DNA of 64,000 bases from NCBI GenBank assembly GCA_947623175.1, contig CANQGK010000007.1:1-64000 (forward strand), written 5' to 3'. A model generated the notes under the pieces. That model was not told the origin of the DNA, ran no database searches, and worked only from the letters and a program-made list of their open reading frames with translations. Made by a program: the position numbers and the translations under genes. The stretch's first letter is position 1. Every line of letters starts with the position of its first letter. Of the stretch, positions 54,666-62,921 are shown piece by piece. Source of the stretch: an uncultured Clostridia bacterium. Lineage in GTDB: Bacteria; Bacillota; Clostridia; Oscillospirales; Acutalibacteraceae.

Positions 54666-55608
54666 AATACCCGTTTTCTTTTCGATAGATAACGGATATG
54701 CTCCCTATCTTGCGGCGGCGCTTAATTCCGCAGTTAAAAATTCATCGAAAAACCGAAATTACAAAGCGATAATACTGTATCAGGATTTAAGCGAGGAAAA
54801 TAAAAATAAATTATCTATGCTTGCAAGCGATAATTTCAAAATCGAATTTATTCCTATGAAACGGGAGCTTTCCTCCATCACGGACAAGATGGAAAACCGT
54901 CTGCGCTGTGAATACTTTACCCTTACGATCTATTTCCGCCTTTTTATACCGGCTATGTTCCCGCAGTATAAAAAGGGCATCTACATTGACAGCGACGTCG
55001 TGGTATTGGGCGATTTGGCGGAGCTGTATGATATCGATATAGGCGAAAACCTCATCGGCGCATGCGCGGATAAATCGGTAGTCAACGTTGAAACGCTTGC
55101 GTCTTACATGGAAAACGCCGTAGGCATAAGCCGTTACGAGTACATAAACTCTGGCGTGCTGCTTATGAACCTCGAAGCGCTCAGAAATCTTGAATTTGAC
55201 CGGCATTTCTTAAACCTTTTAAACACATACCATTTCGACTCCATCGCCCCCGACCAGGATTATATAAACGCCATCTGCCACGGAAAAATACATTACTTAG
55301 ATGACGTATGGGATAAAATGCCCGAATCCGAAATAAACGAGGGCGAAACACTTAAGCTTGTGCATTACAACCTGTTTTCAAAGCCCTGGTGCTACGACGA
55401 CATAAGATACGGCGAATATTTCTGGGAATACATAAAAAATACCGGCTACGAGACGGCGGCGCGGGATTACAGAAATTCTTTTACGGAAGAAAACGTAAAA
55501 TCGGATAAGGAATGTCTGAATTTGCTTTTATCTCGCGGAGCCTCCATACCGAATAACGAGGTCACCTTTAAAAAAATCTTTGAAAGCGGTGTGAAGATAA
55601 GGTTATGA
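54649..55608 (+). CDS. family 8 glycosyltransferase
   Basis: The ATG at 54649 (MNEQFEIPVFFSIDN) has AAGGAGAAA upstream, so the ORF-track extension of 7 residues is dropped. The 319 residues show FFSIDNGYAPYLAAAL at the N-terminus, GIYIDSDVVVLGD (DxD metal site), YINSGVLLMNLE and APDQDYINA. The final HYNLFSKPW is typical of GT8 enzymes adding glucose or galactose. It probably acts sequentially with the neighbouring GT8 on one acceptor. Confidence 0.93.
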   Translation: MNEQFEIPVFFSIDNGYAPYLAAALNSAVKNSSKNRNYKAIILYQDLSEENKNKLSMLASDNFKIEFIPMKRELSSITDKMENRLRCEYFTLTIYFRLFIPAMFPQYKKGIYIDSDVVVLGDLAELYDIDIGENLIGACADKSVVNVETLASYMENAVGISRYEYINSGVLLMNLEALRNLEFDRHFLNLLNTYHFDSIAPDQDYINAICHGKIHYLDDVWDKMPESEINEGETLKLVHYNLFSKPWCYDDIRYGEYFWEYIKNTGYETAARDYRNSFTEENVKSDKECLNLLLSRGASIPNNEVTFKKIFESGVKIRL

Positions 55609-56480
55609 TTATAGGCGCAGATCGCGAAAAGGTTATAGAAAACATTCGTGAAGCCTTAAAAAATTCCGATTTTTACGCCAAAGCGGAAATCGGCGACCCG
55701 GTACTCACAAACGAGGAGAGCGTTGCGCTCGTAGAAAAATATCTTGCCTCAAAAAACAAAACAGGCTTTAAGCTCAAATCCTTCTGCGCCAAGGTTATCG
55801 CGGATTTGGCGGCGTCGATAATCAATAAGGATACCGAATTTGTCGGCAGTATCGATGAAGAGGTTTTAAAAAACGGATTTATCGTGACAAGCAACCATTT
55901 CGGACCGCTTGAAAATACGATCATCCGCTATTACCTTAAAAAGCACGGCAAGGTAAAGCTCAACATAGTAAGTCAGGTAACCAACTTCGCCATGAAGGGC
56001 TTTATCGGCTTTCTTATGAATTATACCTCCACCGTTCCCCTGCCGACCGATCCCCGCCTTTTGGCGCACGGCTTTACGGATACCTTAAGAGAGTGTATAG
56101 ACAAAAAACAGGCGGTTTTAATATATCCCGAGCAGGAAATGTGGTTTAATTACCGCAAGCCGCGCCCACCCAAAAAGGGCGCCTATCATTTTGCGGCAAA
56201 AATAGGCTGTCCGGTCGTCTCTTGTTTTGTGGAAATAATCGATAAAGACGAAAAAGAAAACGAAAGCTTTTACAAAACGAAATACAGGATGCACATTTTG
56301 GACGTGCTCTACCCCGACACAGACAGCAGTGTAAAGAAAAACAGCGAAGCCCTCTGCGCTAAGGATTACGAGCTTAAAAAGGCAATGTATGAAAAATGCT
56401 ATAACAAACCGCTCACCTATGATTTCAGCGCCGACGACATCGCCGGCTGGATAGGAAAAACCGATGAAGAACCGTGTTAG
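55605..56480 (+). CDS. acyltransferase-like protein (LPLAT superfamily) with HX4E variant
   Basis: The 291-residue protein overlaps the GT8 stop (ATGA). A block TSNHFGPLENTII sits where PlsC-type acyltransferases have NHX4D, so the acid is Glu rather than Asp. IYPEQEMWFNYRKPRPPKKGA corresponds to the phosphate-binding block. It lacks obvious membrane helices apart from short hydrophobic segments. It may acylate a glycolipid made by the two GT8 enzymes. Confidence 0.72.
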   Translation: MIIGADREKVIENIREALKNSDFYAKAEIGDPVLTNEESVALVEKYLASKNKTGFKLKSFCAKVIADLAASIINKDTEFVGSIDEEVLKNGFIVTSNHFGPLENTIIRYYLKKHGKVKLNIVSQVTNFAMKGFIGFLMNYTSTVPLPTDPRLLAHGFTDTLRECIDKKQAVLIYPEQEMWFNYRKPRPPKKGAYHFAAKIGCPVVSCFVEIIDKDEKENESFYKTKYRMHILDVLYPDTDSSVKKNSEALCAKDYELKKAMYEKCYNKPLTYDFSADDIAGWIGKTDEEPC

Positions 56481-57222
56481 ATATTACCGCTCGTTTGAAG
56501 ACGATTTTTTTCAATCGGGCGAAACCCACACTCTCCCGCCCGATTATAAATGGATTAGAAAAGATATTGTCTCAAAGATTTTATCCGCAATAATTTATAC
56601 CTTTGCCGTTATTTTTTCAAATGTATATTGCCGCTTTTTCCTTCACGTTAAGGTTCGCGGCGCGGACAAGCTTCGCAAACATAAGGACGGTTATTTTTTA
56701 TACGCCAATCACACCCAGCCGATAGGCGACGTTTTCACCCCCGCGCTTGTCTGTTTTCCGAAAAGGATATACACGGTAGTGGGCGCCGCAAATATGGATT
56801 TGCCCGTTATAGGAAAAATCCTTCCGTTTTTGGGAGCGCTGCCTATTCCCGGCTCGCTTAAGGGAATGAAGGAATTTAACAATGCCGTCCAAACGCGGGT
56901 AAACGACGGTCATCCCATAATAATCTATCCGGAAGCGCATTTGTGGGAATACTACACAAAAATACGCCCTTTTTCGGACGTTTCATTTAAATATCCGGTA
57001 AAGTCGGGTAAAGCGGTTTTTTCAATGACCTCCACCTATCAAAAGCGAAAATTCGGCAAAAAGCCCAAAACCACCGTTTTTATAGACGGTCCGTTTACCC
57101 CGGAGGGCGAAGCCTTAAAGGAAAAAACTAAATCGCTCAAAGACGCGGTTTTTGAGAGTATGCAAAAGCGGAGTGAGCTCAGCACCTGCGAATACATAAA
57201 ATATATTTATACCGAAAATTAA
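56464..57222 (+). CDS. lysophospholipid acyltransferase-like protein
   Basis: The 252 residues include a hydrophobic segment (ILSAIIYTFAVIFSNVYCRFFL) that probably tethers the protein to the membrane, then YANHTQPIGDVF (acceptor His with Asp one position later than usual), GSLKGMKEF and IIYPEAHLWEY in place of the EGTR block. It is a second PlsC/LPLAT-like protein in the same operon, overlapping the first by 17 bases. The pair may transfer acyl chains to a cell-envelope glycolipid. Substrate unknown. Confidence 0.8.
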   Translation: MKNRVRYYRSFEDDFFQSGETHTLPPDYKWIRKDIVSKILSAIIYTFAVIFSNVYCRFFLHVKVRGADKLRKHKDGYFLYANHTQPIGDVFTPALVCFPKRIYTVVGAANMDLPVIGKILPFLGALPIPGSLKGMKEFNNAVQTRVNDGHPIIIYPEAHLWEYYTKIRPFSDVSFKYPVKSGKAVFSMTSTYQKRKFGKKPKTTVFIDGPFTPEGEALKEKTKSLKDAVFESMQKRSELSTCEYIKYIYTEN

Positions 57223-57264
57223 ACACCTGCCCTAAAGCGATGAGCCGAAGGCAGGTGTTTTTTT
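57221..57264 (+). terminator. terminator of the glycosyltransferase/acyltransferase operon
   Basis: AAACACCTGCC and GGCAGGTGTTT form an 11-bp stem followed by a T7 run. The stem is also A-flanked on the other side, so it may serve the convergent phosphodiesterase gene too. Confidence 0.85.
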
Positions 57265-57272
57265 ATTATATT

Positions 57273-57746
57273 TTACACTTCGATAATTATCGGCATTATT
57301 CCCTTTTCGGTGATATCTATTACCGCATACGAATTTCTGCCTTCTCTGGCGCGCGAACAGGAGCCCGGATTAACCAAATAGATGCCGTCTTCATATAATA
57401 TATGTGAAACATGAGTGTGACCGTAAAGCACTATATCGCAATTATTCCTTTTGGCAAGCTCCGTAAGCCGCTGTGTGCCGTATTTTACCGACAAGGTATG
57501 CCCGTGAGTGTAAAGTATGCGTTTTCCGCTCAAAACCTCTAAACCCACAGTCGGAAGCAAAGAGGCAAAATCGCAATTTCCGCAAACCGTGTGAAAATTC
57601 TTTTGCGGATACAAATATTCGAAATCTTCGATATCGGCAGTATTGTCTCCCAGGAAAAAGACATGCGCGGCGTCCGGCTGAGAAGACAGTATTTTATCGA
57701 TAACCGCGCTTTTGCCATGCGAATCGGATATAACGATTATTCTCAT
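57273..57746 (-). CDS. YfcE/MJ0936-type metallophosphodiesterase
   Basis: The 157-residue protein starts at 57746 (MRIIVISDSHGK; ribosome site GGGTGAAA). It has the metallophosphoesterase motifs ISDSHG, FLGDN, CGNCD, YTHGH and YGHTHV. These proteins hydrolyse phosphodiesters with two metal ions; the physiological substrate is often unknown. It is convergent with the acyltransferase operon and divergent from the small genes that follow. Confidence 0.93.
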   Translation of the reverse strand: MRIIVISDSHGKSAVIDKILSSQPDAAHVFFLGDNTADIEDFEYLYPQKNFHTVCGNCDFASLLPTVGLEVLSGKRILYTHGHTLSVKYGTQRLTELAKRNNCDIVLYGHTHVSHILYEDGIYLVNPGSCSRAREGRNSYAVIDITEKGIMPIIIEV

Positions 57747-57831
57747 AAATTTCACCCGTTTATTCTATATAGGTTTTTATTTTCATATTATATTATAAAT
57801 CAAAACATTTCATTTTTCAACGGAGGCGCTT

Positions 57832-58044
57832 ATGAACAACAGCGAAAATAATATTCCGAAAATAAATAAAGAAATTATGGATTATGCAAAAAAGGGCAAC
57901 ACAAATAAGCTTATAAACAACCTGTCCGCCGAAGATAAACAAAAATTAAATTCCATTCTCAACGACAAAACCGCTTTGGAAAGCATATTGAAAAGTCCGC
58001 AGGCGGCGGCGCTGATGAAAGCTTTGGGAGGCAAAAATGGATGA
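57832..58044 (+). CDS. 70-residue small protein before the spore gene cluster
   Basis: The ATG has GGAGGCG upstream. The product is hydrophilic, with two repeated helical segments (DYAKKGNTNKLINNLSAEDK and LESILKSPQAAALMKALGG). It overlaps the next gene by 8 bases, so the two are coupled. No family was recognised; the context before an SASP gene suggests a sporulation role. Confidence 0.6.
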   Translation: MNNSENNIPKINKEIMDYAKKGNTNKLINNLSAEDKQKLNSILNDKTALESILKSPQAAALMKALGGKNG

Positions 58045-58384
58045 ATTAAGCGAAAAACTCTCCGATATACTCAATAACCCCGAAAGCTTATCGCAAGTGC
58101 GGCAAATGGCCGAAAATATACTCGGAAACAATCAAAAGCCGGAAGAAAAAAGCACGGCTTTAAACGAACTTGACTCGGTTTTGGGCGCCGGAGAGCTGCA
58201 ATCCGTTATATCGATAATAGAAAAGCTCAAATCGTCCGGCAACGATCCGCGTTCACAACTGCTTAACGCTTTAAAGCCTCATTTGAGCAAGCCCAAACGT
58301 GAAAAAGCGGACACCGCGATCAAAATATTAAAGGTTATAGAAATTTTACCTTATTTAAGGGAAAGCGGTATATTGAACCTGTAA
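58037..58384 (+). CDS. 115-residue helical protein, unknown
   Basis: The protein is acidic and mostly helical (LSDILNNPESLSQVRQMAEN, then KIMKVIEILPYLRESGIL-like end). It starts inside the previous gene with GGAGGC as ribosome site. The start shows a weak resemblance to its neighbour, and both contain LLxNPxSLxxV-type segments. I cannot name it. Confidence 0.6.
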   Translation: MDELSEKLSDILNNPESLSQVRQMAENILGNNQKPEEKSTALNELDSVLGAGELQSVISIIEKLKSSGNDPRSQLLNALKPHLSKPKREKADTAIKILKVIEILPYLRESGILNL

Positions 58385-58414
58385 TAAAACAACAAATCAA
58401 GGGGGGGAATAAAA

Positions 58415-58771
58415 ATGAATGAAAACGACTTTAACCGACGCCGGCAAGACTCGATAGCGCAAATGCGCGAAATGAGCGCCAAATCACAAACAAACAGCAA
58501 TGCCCGCAAAATGCCGCCCGTTCCCCCGTTTGTAAAGCTGCCGGAAAACAATAATAACCTTGCCGCCGCAGCTTCGTTTCAAAAAGACGATCCGCCCGAA
58601 ATTAACCCTCGGGAAAACGCCGTACCTTACAAAACCGGACTCAATATTCCCTTTTCGGATAATCTTTTCAAAGACGGCGATTTTTCATTGATATTGGGAT
58701 TGCTCCTTATTCTTATGAGCGAAAACGCCGATAAAATGCTTTTATTTGCTTTGGTTTATATATTGCTCTGA
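58415..58771 (+). CDS. 118-residue protein with hydrophobic C-terminus
   Basis: It follows a GGGGGG stretch used as ribosome site. The first 85 residues are polar and Asn/Pro-rich; the last 30 (FSLILGLLLILMSENADKMLLFALVYILL) form one or two membrane-type helices, so it is a tail-anchored protein. Similar C-termini occur in small clostridial spore-associated proteins. A 100-base gap without a gene leads to the SASP gene. Confidence 0.6.
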   Translation: MNENDFNRRRQDSIAQMREMSAKSQTNSNARKMPPVPPFVKLPENNNNLAAAASFQKDDPPEINPRENAVPYKTGLNIPFSDNLFKDGDFSLILGLLLILMSENADKMLLFALVYILL

Positions 58772-58872
58772 TTTTTGCGATTTTACAATAATTACCTTAA
58801 ATAAAAAATAATTATTTTCACAAGCTATTATTGCAAACGCAAAAATATTTAAAGTTTAGGAGAGAAATTAAG

Positions 58873-59064
58873 ATGGCTAAGTCTAATATTGCAGTACCCG
58901 AGGCTAAGGACGCTCTCAATCGTTTTAAGATGGAAGCGGCCAACGAAGTAGGCGTAAGCTTAAAGCAGGGCTACAACGGCGACCTCACCTCTAAGCAGGC
59001 AGGCTCGATCGGCGGACAGATGGTTAAAAAAATGATCGAATCTTACGAAAACAGCATGAAATAA
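58873..59064 (+). CDS. alpha/beta-type small acid-soluble spore protein
   Basis: The start at 58873 (MAKSNIAVPEAKDALNRF) follows AGGAGAG. The 63-residue product has the SASP signature: EAKDALNRFKMEAANEVGV, GYNGDLTSKQAGSIGGQMVKKMIE, with the GPR protease-type site in the first part. It coats DNA in the spore core and protects it from damage, and shows that the organism forms spores. Expression is normally driven by sigma G; I did not identify a clear sigma-G promoter. Confidence 0.93.
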   Translation: MAKSNIAVPEAKDALNRFKMEAANEVGVSLKQGYNGDLTSKQAGSIGGQMVKKMIESYENSMK

Positions 59065-59077
59065 GATTTCAATCAAT

Positions 59078-59118
59078 AAAGGGGCTGCGGCAAGTAAATT
59101 TTGTGCCGCAGCCCCTTT
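59078..59118 (+). terminator. SASP gene terminator
   Basis: AAAGGGGCTGCGGCA pairs with TGCCGCAGCCCCTTT and is followed by TCTGCATTTTGG. The perfect 15-bp stem makes it a strong terminator. Confidence 0.85.
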
Positions 59119-59195
59119 TCTGCATTTTGGCTTTTATCAATAATAAAGAGTCTAAATCGATTTGCGCCGTATAAATATAATCTCTGTTCTTAAGA

Positions 59196-59224
59196 TATAG
59201 CAATGCAATCATATTACAATGCTA
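59196..59224. repeat. MITE end-like sequence
   Basis: ATAGCAATGCAATCATATTACA matches the ends found at 31810-31834/32056-32080 and 37002-37024, apart from the outermost bases. It stands alone next to the kinase terminator, with no partner end nearby. Confidence 0.5.
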
Positions 59225-59225
59225 T

Positions 59226-59259
59226 GTCAAAAAGCCCGGTATAAACCGAGCTTTTTGAC
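59226..59259 (-). terminator. terminator of the pseudokinase gene
   Basis: GTCAAAAAGC and GCTTTTTGAC pair with an inner CGG/CCG stem. On the minus strand it ends the gene at 59303-61000. Confidence 0.75.
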
Positions 59260-59302
59260 AGTCCGACAAGGCTTAAAGCTTTAGCTTAAATCCTGTTTAT
59301 TT

Positions 59303-61000
59303 TTAATAATCATAATCGGTATCATCCGTGCTGCTTTCGGGGAGGTCTTCGCCTTTGTAGGAGTTGACGTATATTTTTACCGATTCTTCTGTTGAAACCG
59401 AGGTGCCGTATTTTGGCAATTGGTCTAATACGACGCCGGGCTTCATGGCTTCGTCGTACTTTTCGAGCACCTCGATATTGTCGTACAAAAAGCCTTGTTT
59501 TAAAAGCTCCAATTTAGCGTTAAGCTCGTCAAGGCCCAAAACGTTGGCGATTTTAATTTCTTTTGAGCCTAAACTGATAACCAAATTTATCTTGGTATCG
59601 CGCACGACGCTGTCGCCGGCTTTTACCGACTGCGAGCATATCGTACCCTTGGGATAATCGTTGGAATAGTTTTTATCGGAAATTACAAATTCGAACATTT
59701 CGTAATCCTTATTATCGATAATATCCGCATAATACTTTCCTCGTAATTCGGGTACGGCGTACTGTTTTGCGGTAACCTCCGCCCCGCTGTCGATACTGCC
59801 GATGGAATCAACCTCCGGCGCGGATATGGATATTTGGTCGCTTTCCTGAGCGTCGTCCTTTTTTGGGAAAACGGCGTCCTTGAAAACCGTTAAAGCCAAA
59901 ACCGCCGCGAGTACCAGAAAGACAAGCGCCGTGCAGACGGCGGATATGACCGCATATTTTGCCGAGCTGCCTTTCTTTTTTGCAGGCTTTACATTGTCGT
60001 CGCCTTTATCGGGCTTTTGACGGTGAACGGGAGCCTCGCTTCGCATTTCGGCATACACAAGCTCGTTTTTAAATTCTTCTATATTTTTAGTACGGTTTTC
60101 GGGCAGAACCTGCAAGCCGTTAGCCAAGGCGGACAATACATGACGCGGAAGCTCCTCCGCAAACTTGGCGGGAACGGTCATCGAATTATCCTCAAGCCTT
60201 ACGGGGGCTTCGGGCGGAGTCACTCCTATCAATACTCTGAAAAGAGTGGCGCAAAGTCCGTAAACGTCGGTATAAACGCCGTCATGAATGTCCTTAAAGC
60301 CGTAAAGCTCAACCGGCGAATAGCCGGCGAATAGCTGAGATTTTAGCTCGGAATCGTTGATCCTTAATTTTTTTACGGAATAATCGTCGATATAAAGCTT
60401 GCCGTCGCGCCCCACGATTATCGTATAGGCGGATATTCCCCTATGTATAAATCCCGCGTCGTTCATGCCCTTTACGGTATCGATAATAGGCAGGAAAAGC
60501 GCCCTTGCCTGCTCCCACTTAAGGTAATTGCCGTTTTTTTGCAAAAAGCTTTCCAGGGTAATTCCCGAAATATTGGCGCTTGCGGCATAAACCGTTCCGT
60601 TTTCTTCAAAAACAGAGGAAACCGGCACGAGGGCAGGCAGATCGCTGTTCATAATACCGCCGTTGATTTCGGTAAATTCGAGCAGTCCTTCGTTAAAGGT
60701 ATATTCTCCGCCCTTGACCATAGATACCGTTTTATCGGGATTGCGGTGGGCAAAGCCCTGCGGAAAATATTCTTTTATTCTGATTGCCGCGGATTTGGCG
60801 TTATCCCAAGCGATATAGGTTATGGACTCGCCGTTTTCTTTGATAACCTTTCCGATTAAATAACGGTTGCTTATAACAAATTTCACCGGCAATGCGTACT
60901 CCGGATTTCCGGAATCGGAATCATAACCGCATATCGGGCAGATTTTTTCCCCGCCGTTATCGTTCATACATCCGAAACATAGTCTGTTGCTGTTTATCAT
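59303..61000 (-). CDS. zinc-ribbon, pseudokinase and PASTA-domain membrane protein
   Basis: The ATG at 61000 (MINSNRLCFGCM, GGAGG 7 bases upstream) gives 565 residues. A zinc ribbon (CFGCMN...CPICGYD) precedes a Hanks-type kinase fold. Its catalytic loop reads HRGISAY instead of HRDxxxxN and its DFG site reads DDY, so it is probably catalytically dead. A transmembrane helix (VISAVCTALVFLVLAAVLAL) follows, and outside it lie two PASTA repeats (YAVPELRGKYYADI and VLGLDELNAKLELLKQG). PASTA domains bind peptidoglycan, so it may act as a cell-wall sensor or scaffold. The tail is Asp/Ser-rich. Confidence 0.85.
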   Translation of the reverse strand: MINSNRLCFGCMNDNGGEKICPICGYDSDSGNPEYALPVKFVISNRYLIGKVIKENGESITYIAWDNAKSAAIRIKEYFPQGFAHRNPDKTVSMVKGGEYTFNEGLLEFTEINGGIMNSDLPALVPVSSVFEENGTVYAASANISGITLESFLQKNGNYLKWEQARALFLPIIDTVKGMNDAGFIHRGISAYTIIVGRDGKLYIDDYSVKKLRINDSELKSQLFAGYSPVELYGFKDIHDGVYTDVYGLCATLFRVLIGVTPPEAPVRLEDNSMTVPAKFAEELPRHVLSALANGLQVLPENRTKNIEEFKNELVYAEMRSEAPVHRQKPDKGDDNVKPAKKKGSSAKYAVISAVCTALVFLVLAAVLALTVFKDAVFPKKDDAQESDQISISAPEVDSIGSIDSGAEVTAKQYAVPELRGKYYADIIDNKDYEMFEFVISDKNYSNDYPKGTICSQSVKAGDSVVRDTKINLVISLGSKEIKIANVLGLDELNAKLELLKQGFLYDNIEVLEKYDEAMKPGVVLDQLPKYGTSVSTEESVKIYVNSYKGEDLPESSTDDTDYDY

Positions 61001-61158
61001 ACTAAACCTCCGAAAAAAGAGTTTTAATGAATGTAAGCTTAATATAACACATTTTTTTGAAAATTTCAACCTATACCGTATTTATAAGCGTATTTATGAA
61101 TTATTAAACCGAAAAACCGGGGTAAACTTTTAATAAAAAGTGATTGGAAGACGGTTTT

Positions 61159-62019
61159 ATGAATAATAAAAAGAAGCTTTGCGCCTTTTTAACCGATATA
61201 CTCGTTTACATTATCGGAAGCATACTGTATTCGGTTGCGGTAAGCGGTATTATCTCCGCCAATAAAATTTCGCCCGGAGGCTTTACCGGTATCGCCACCC
61301 TGCTCGATTATTTATTTTCGCTGCCGAGCGGTATTACCCTGTTTTTACTGAATATACCCGTAATAATTTTGGGTCTTGTCAAATTCGGCGGTTTTTTTAT
61401 AGTCAAAACCGCCATAGCCACGGCTATAGTTTCTTTTACGCTTACCCTAACCGATTATTTTATTCCCGAATTTATAATTGACAAGGTATTGGCGGCGGTT
61501 TTCGGCGGCATGCTTATGGGGCTGGGGCTGAGCCTCATAATGCTGAGAGGCGCTACCACCGGCGGAGTGGACGTAATAGCAAAGCTTGTAAACAAACACT
61601 TCAGGCACATTACGGTGGGCAGAATAATTCTTATTATGGACGGTTTTGTGATTTTTCTTGCCGCGGCGGTTTACAGGGATATCGAAAGCGCGCTTTATTC
61701 GATAGTGTCGCTCTACGTTTCTTCGCTTATAATGGACCGAGTGCTTTACGGGGCGGATAACGGTAAAATCATTTATATCATAACCTCTCACCCCGACGAG
61801 GTGTGCCACGATATAAACAATCTTATCCACAGAGGAGTCACAAAGCTTGCCGTTAAGGGCGGCTACACCGGTAAAGAACGTACGCTTTTGCTTTGCACCG
61901 TCAGAAGATACGAGGTGTCCGCCGTATACGACGCCATAAACAAATATGACCGTAGCGCCTTTATTTTTTTAAGCGATGCGGGCGAAATTATCGGCGAGGG
62001 ATTTAAAAACTTTTCGTAA
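61159..62019 (+). CDS. yitT: YitT family membrane protein
   Basis: The 286-residue protein has five to six transmembrane helices (TDILVYIIGSILYSVAVSGI and GITLFLLNIPVIILGL among them), with conserved NKISPGGFTGIATL and RGATTGGVDVIAK motifs, and a C-terminal DUF2179 domain (IYIITSHPDEV ... RTLLLCTVRRYE). I use the ATG at 61159 (MNNKKKLCAFLTD) rather than the TTG at 61144. The transported or sensed ligand is unknown. Confidence 0.9.
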   Translation: MNNKKKLCAFLTDILVYIIGSILYSVAVSGIISANKISPGGFTGIATLLDYLFSLPSGITLFLLNIPVIILGLVKFGGFFIVKTAIATAIVSFTLTLTDYFIPEFIIDKVLAAVFGGMLMGLGLSLIMLRGATTGGVDVIAKLVNKHFRHITVGRIILIMDGFVIFLAAAVYRDIESALYSIVSLYVSSLIMDRVLYGADNGKIIYIITSHPDEVCHDINNLIHRGVTKLAVKGGYTGKERTLLLCTVRRYEVSAVYDAINKYDRSAFIFLSDAGEIIGEGFKNFS

Positions 62020-62067
62020 GATTATTATATTTCGGTTTATTTTAACTTAATTTATACCGAAAATGGT

Positions 62068-62096
62068 TTGACTTTTATACGCATATAAAATATAAT
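62068..62096 (+). promoter_or_regulatory. promoter of ymdB
   Basis: TTGACT, 17 bases and TATAAT lie 31 bases upstream of the ymdB start and are close to the sigma-A consensus. Confidence 0.75.
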
Positions 62097-62126
62097 AATA
62101 GAGATAAACGGTTAGAGAGGTTAAGT

Positions 62127-62921
62127 ATGCGTTTGTTGGCTGTGGGCGACGTTTGCGGTCCGGCGGGTTCCGCGTGTCTTCGAAAAAAGCTTCCCGGGCT
62201 TAAAAGAGAAAAAAATATAGACGTATGCGTCGTAAACGGCGAAAATTCCGCCGAGGGCAACGGCATAACCCCCTACAGCGCCGATTTTTTGTTTCACTGC
62301 GGCGCCGATATAATTACCGGCGGCAATCATTCCTTAAGGCGAAAAGAAATAAACGATTATGCCGAAAACCATCCTTATTTGCTAAGACCGCATAATCTTC
62401 CCGACGCCGGCTTCGGCAGCGGATACTGCCTTGCGGATTTCGGTCGGTTCCGCATAGCCGTAATAAACCTTGCGGGGCAGATATATCTGGAAAGGCTCAA
62501 CGCCTCAAATCCCTTTTACGAAGCGGACATATTAACCGAAAAAGCCGCAGCGGACGGCGCCGACGCCGTTATAGTCGATTTCCATGCCGAAGCCACGAGC
62601 GAAAAGCGCGCTTTGGGGCTATATCTTGACGGAAAGGTATCCGCTTTTTTCGGCACCCATACCCATGTACAAACCGCGGACGAGCAAATATTGCCTCGGG
62701 GCACGGGGTATATTACGGACGTAGGCATGACCGGACCCGGCGACTCGGTTTTGGGGGTAAAAAGCGAAATTATAATAAACCGCTTAAAATTCAACGACCG
62801 CTCAAAGTTTGTATTTGCGGACGGCGACTCAATATTAAACGCCTGCATATTTGACATTAACATTAAAACCGGAAAAACCGAAAATATAGAAAGAATATTC
62901 ATAAAAAATGAAAAATATTAG
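62127..62921 (+). CDS. ymdB: YmdB family metallophosphoesterase
   Basis: The 264-residue protein matches the TIGR00282/YmdB family: GDVCGPAG, VVNGENSAEGNGIT, GGNHSLRRKE, DFHAEATSEK, FGTHTHVQTAD and TDVGMTGP. In Bacillus, YmdB is a phosphodiesterase, reported to act on cyclic nucleotides or RNA, that controls biofilm and motility choices. The usual GGNHxWD motif is GGNHSLRRK here, a variation in the active-site neighbourhood. The gene overlaps the binding-protein gene by 14 bases. Confidence 0.93.
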   Translation: MRLLAVGDVCGPAGSACLRKKLPGLKREKNIDVCVVNGENSAEGNGITPYSADFLFHCGADIITGGNHSLRRKEINDYAENHPYLLRPHNLPDAGFGSGYCLADFGRFRIAVINLAGQIYLERLNASNPFYEADILTEKAAADGADAVIVDFHAEATSEKRALGLYLDGKVSAFFGTHTHVQTADEQILPRGTGYITDVGMTGPGDSVLGVKSEIIINRLKFNDRSKFVFADGDSILNACIFDINIKTGKTENIERIFIKNEKY

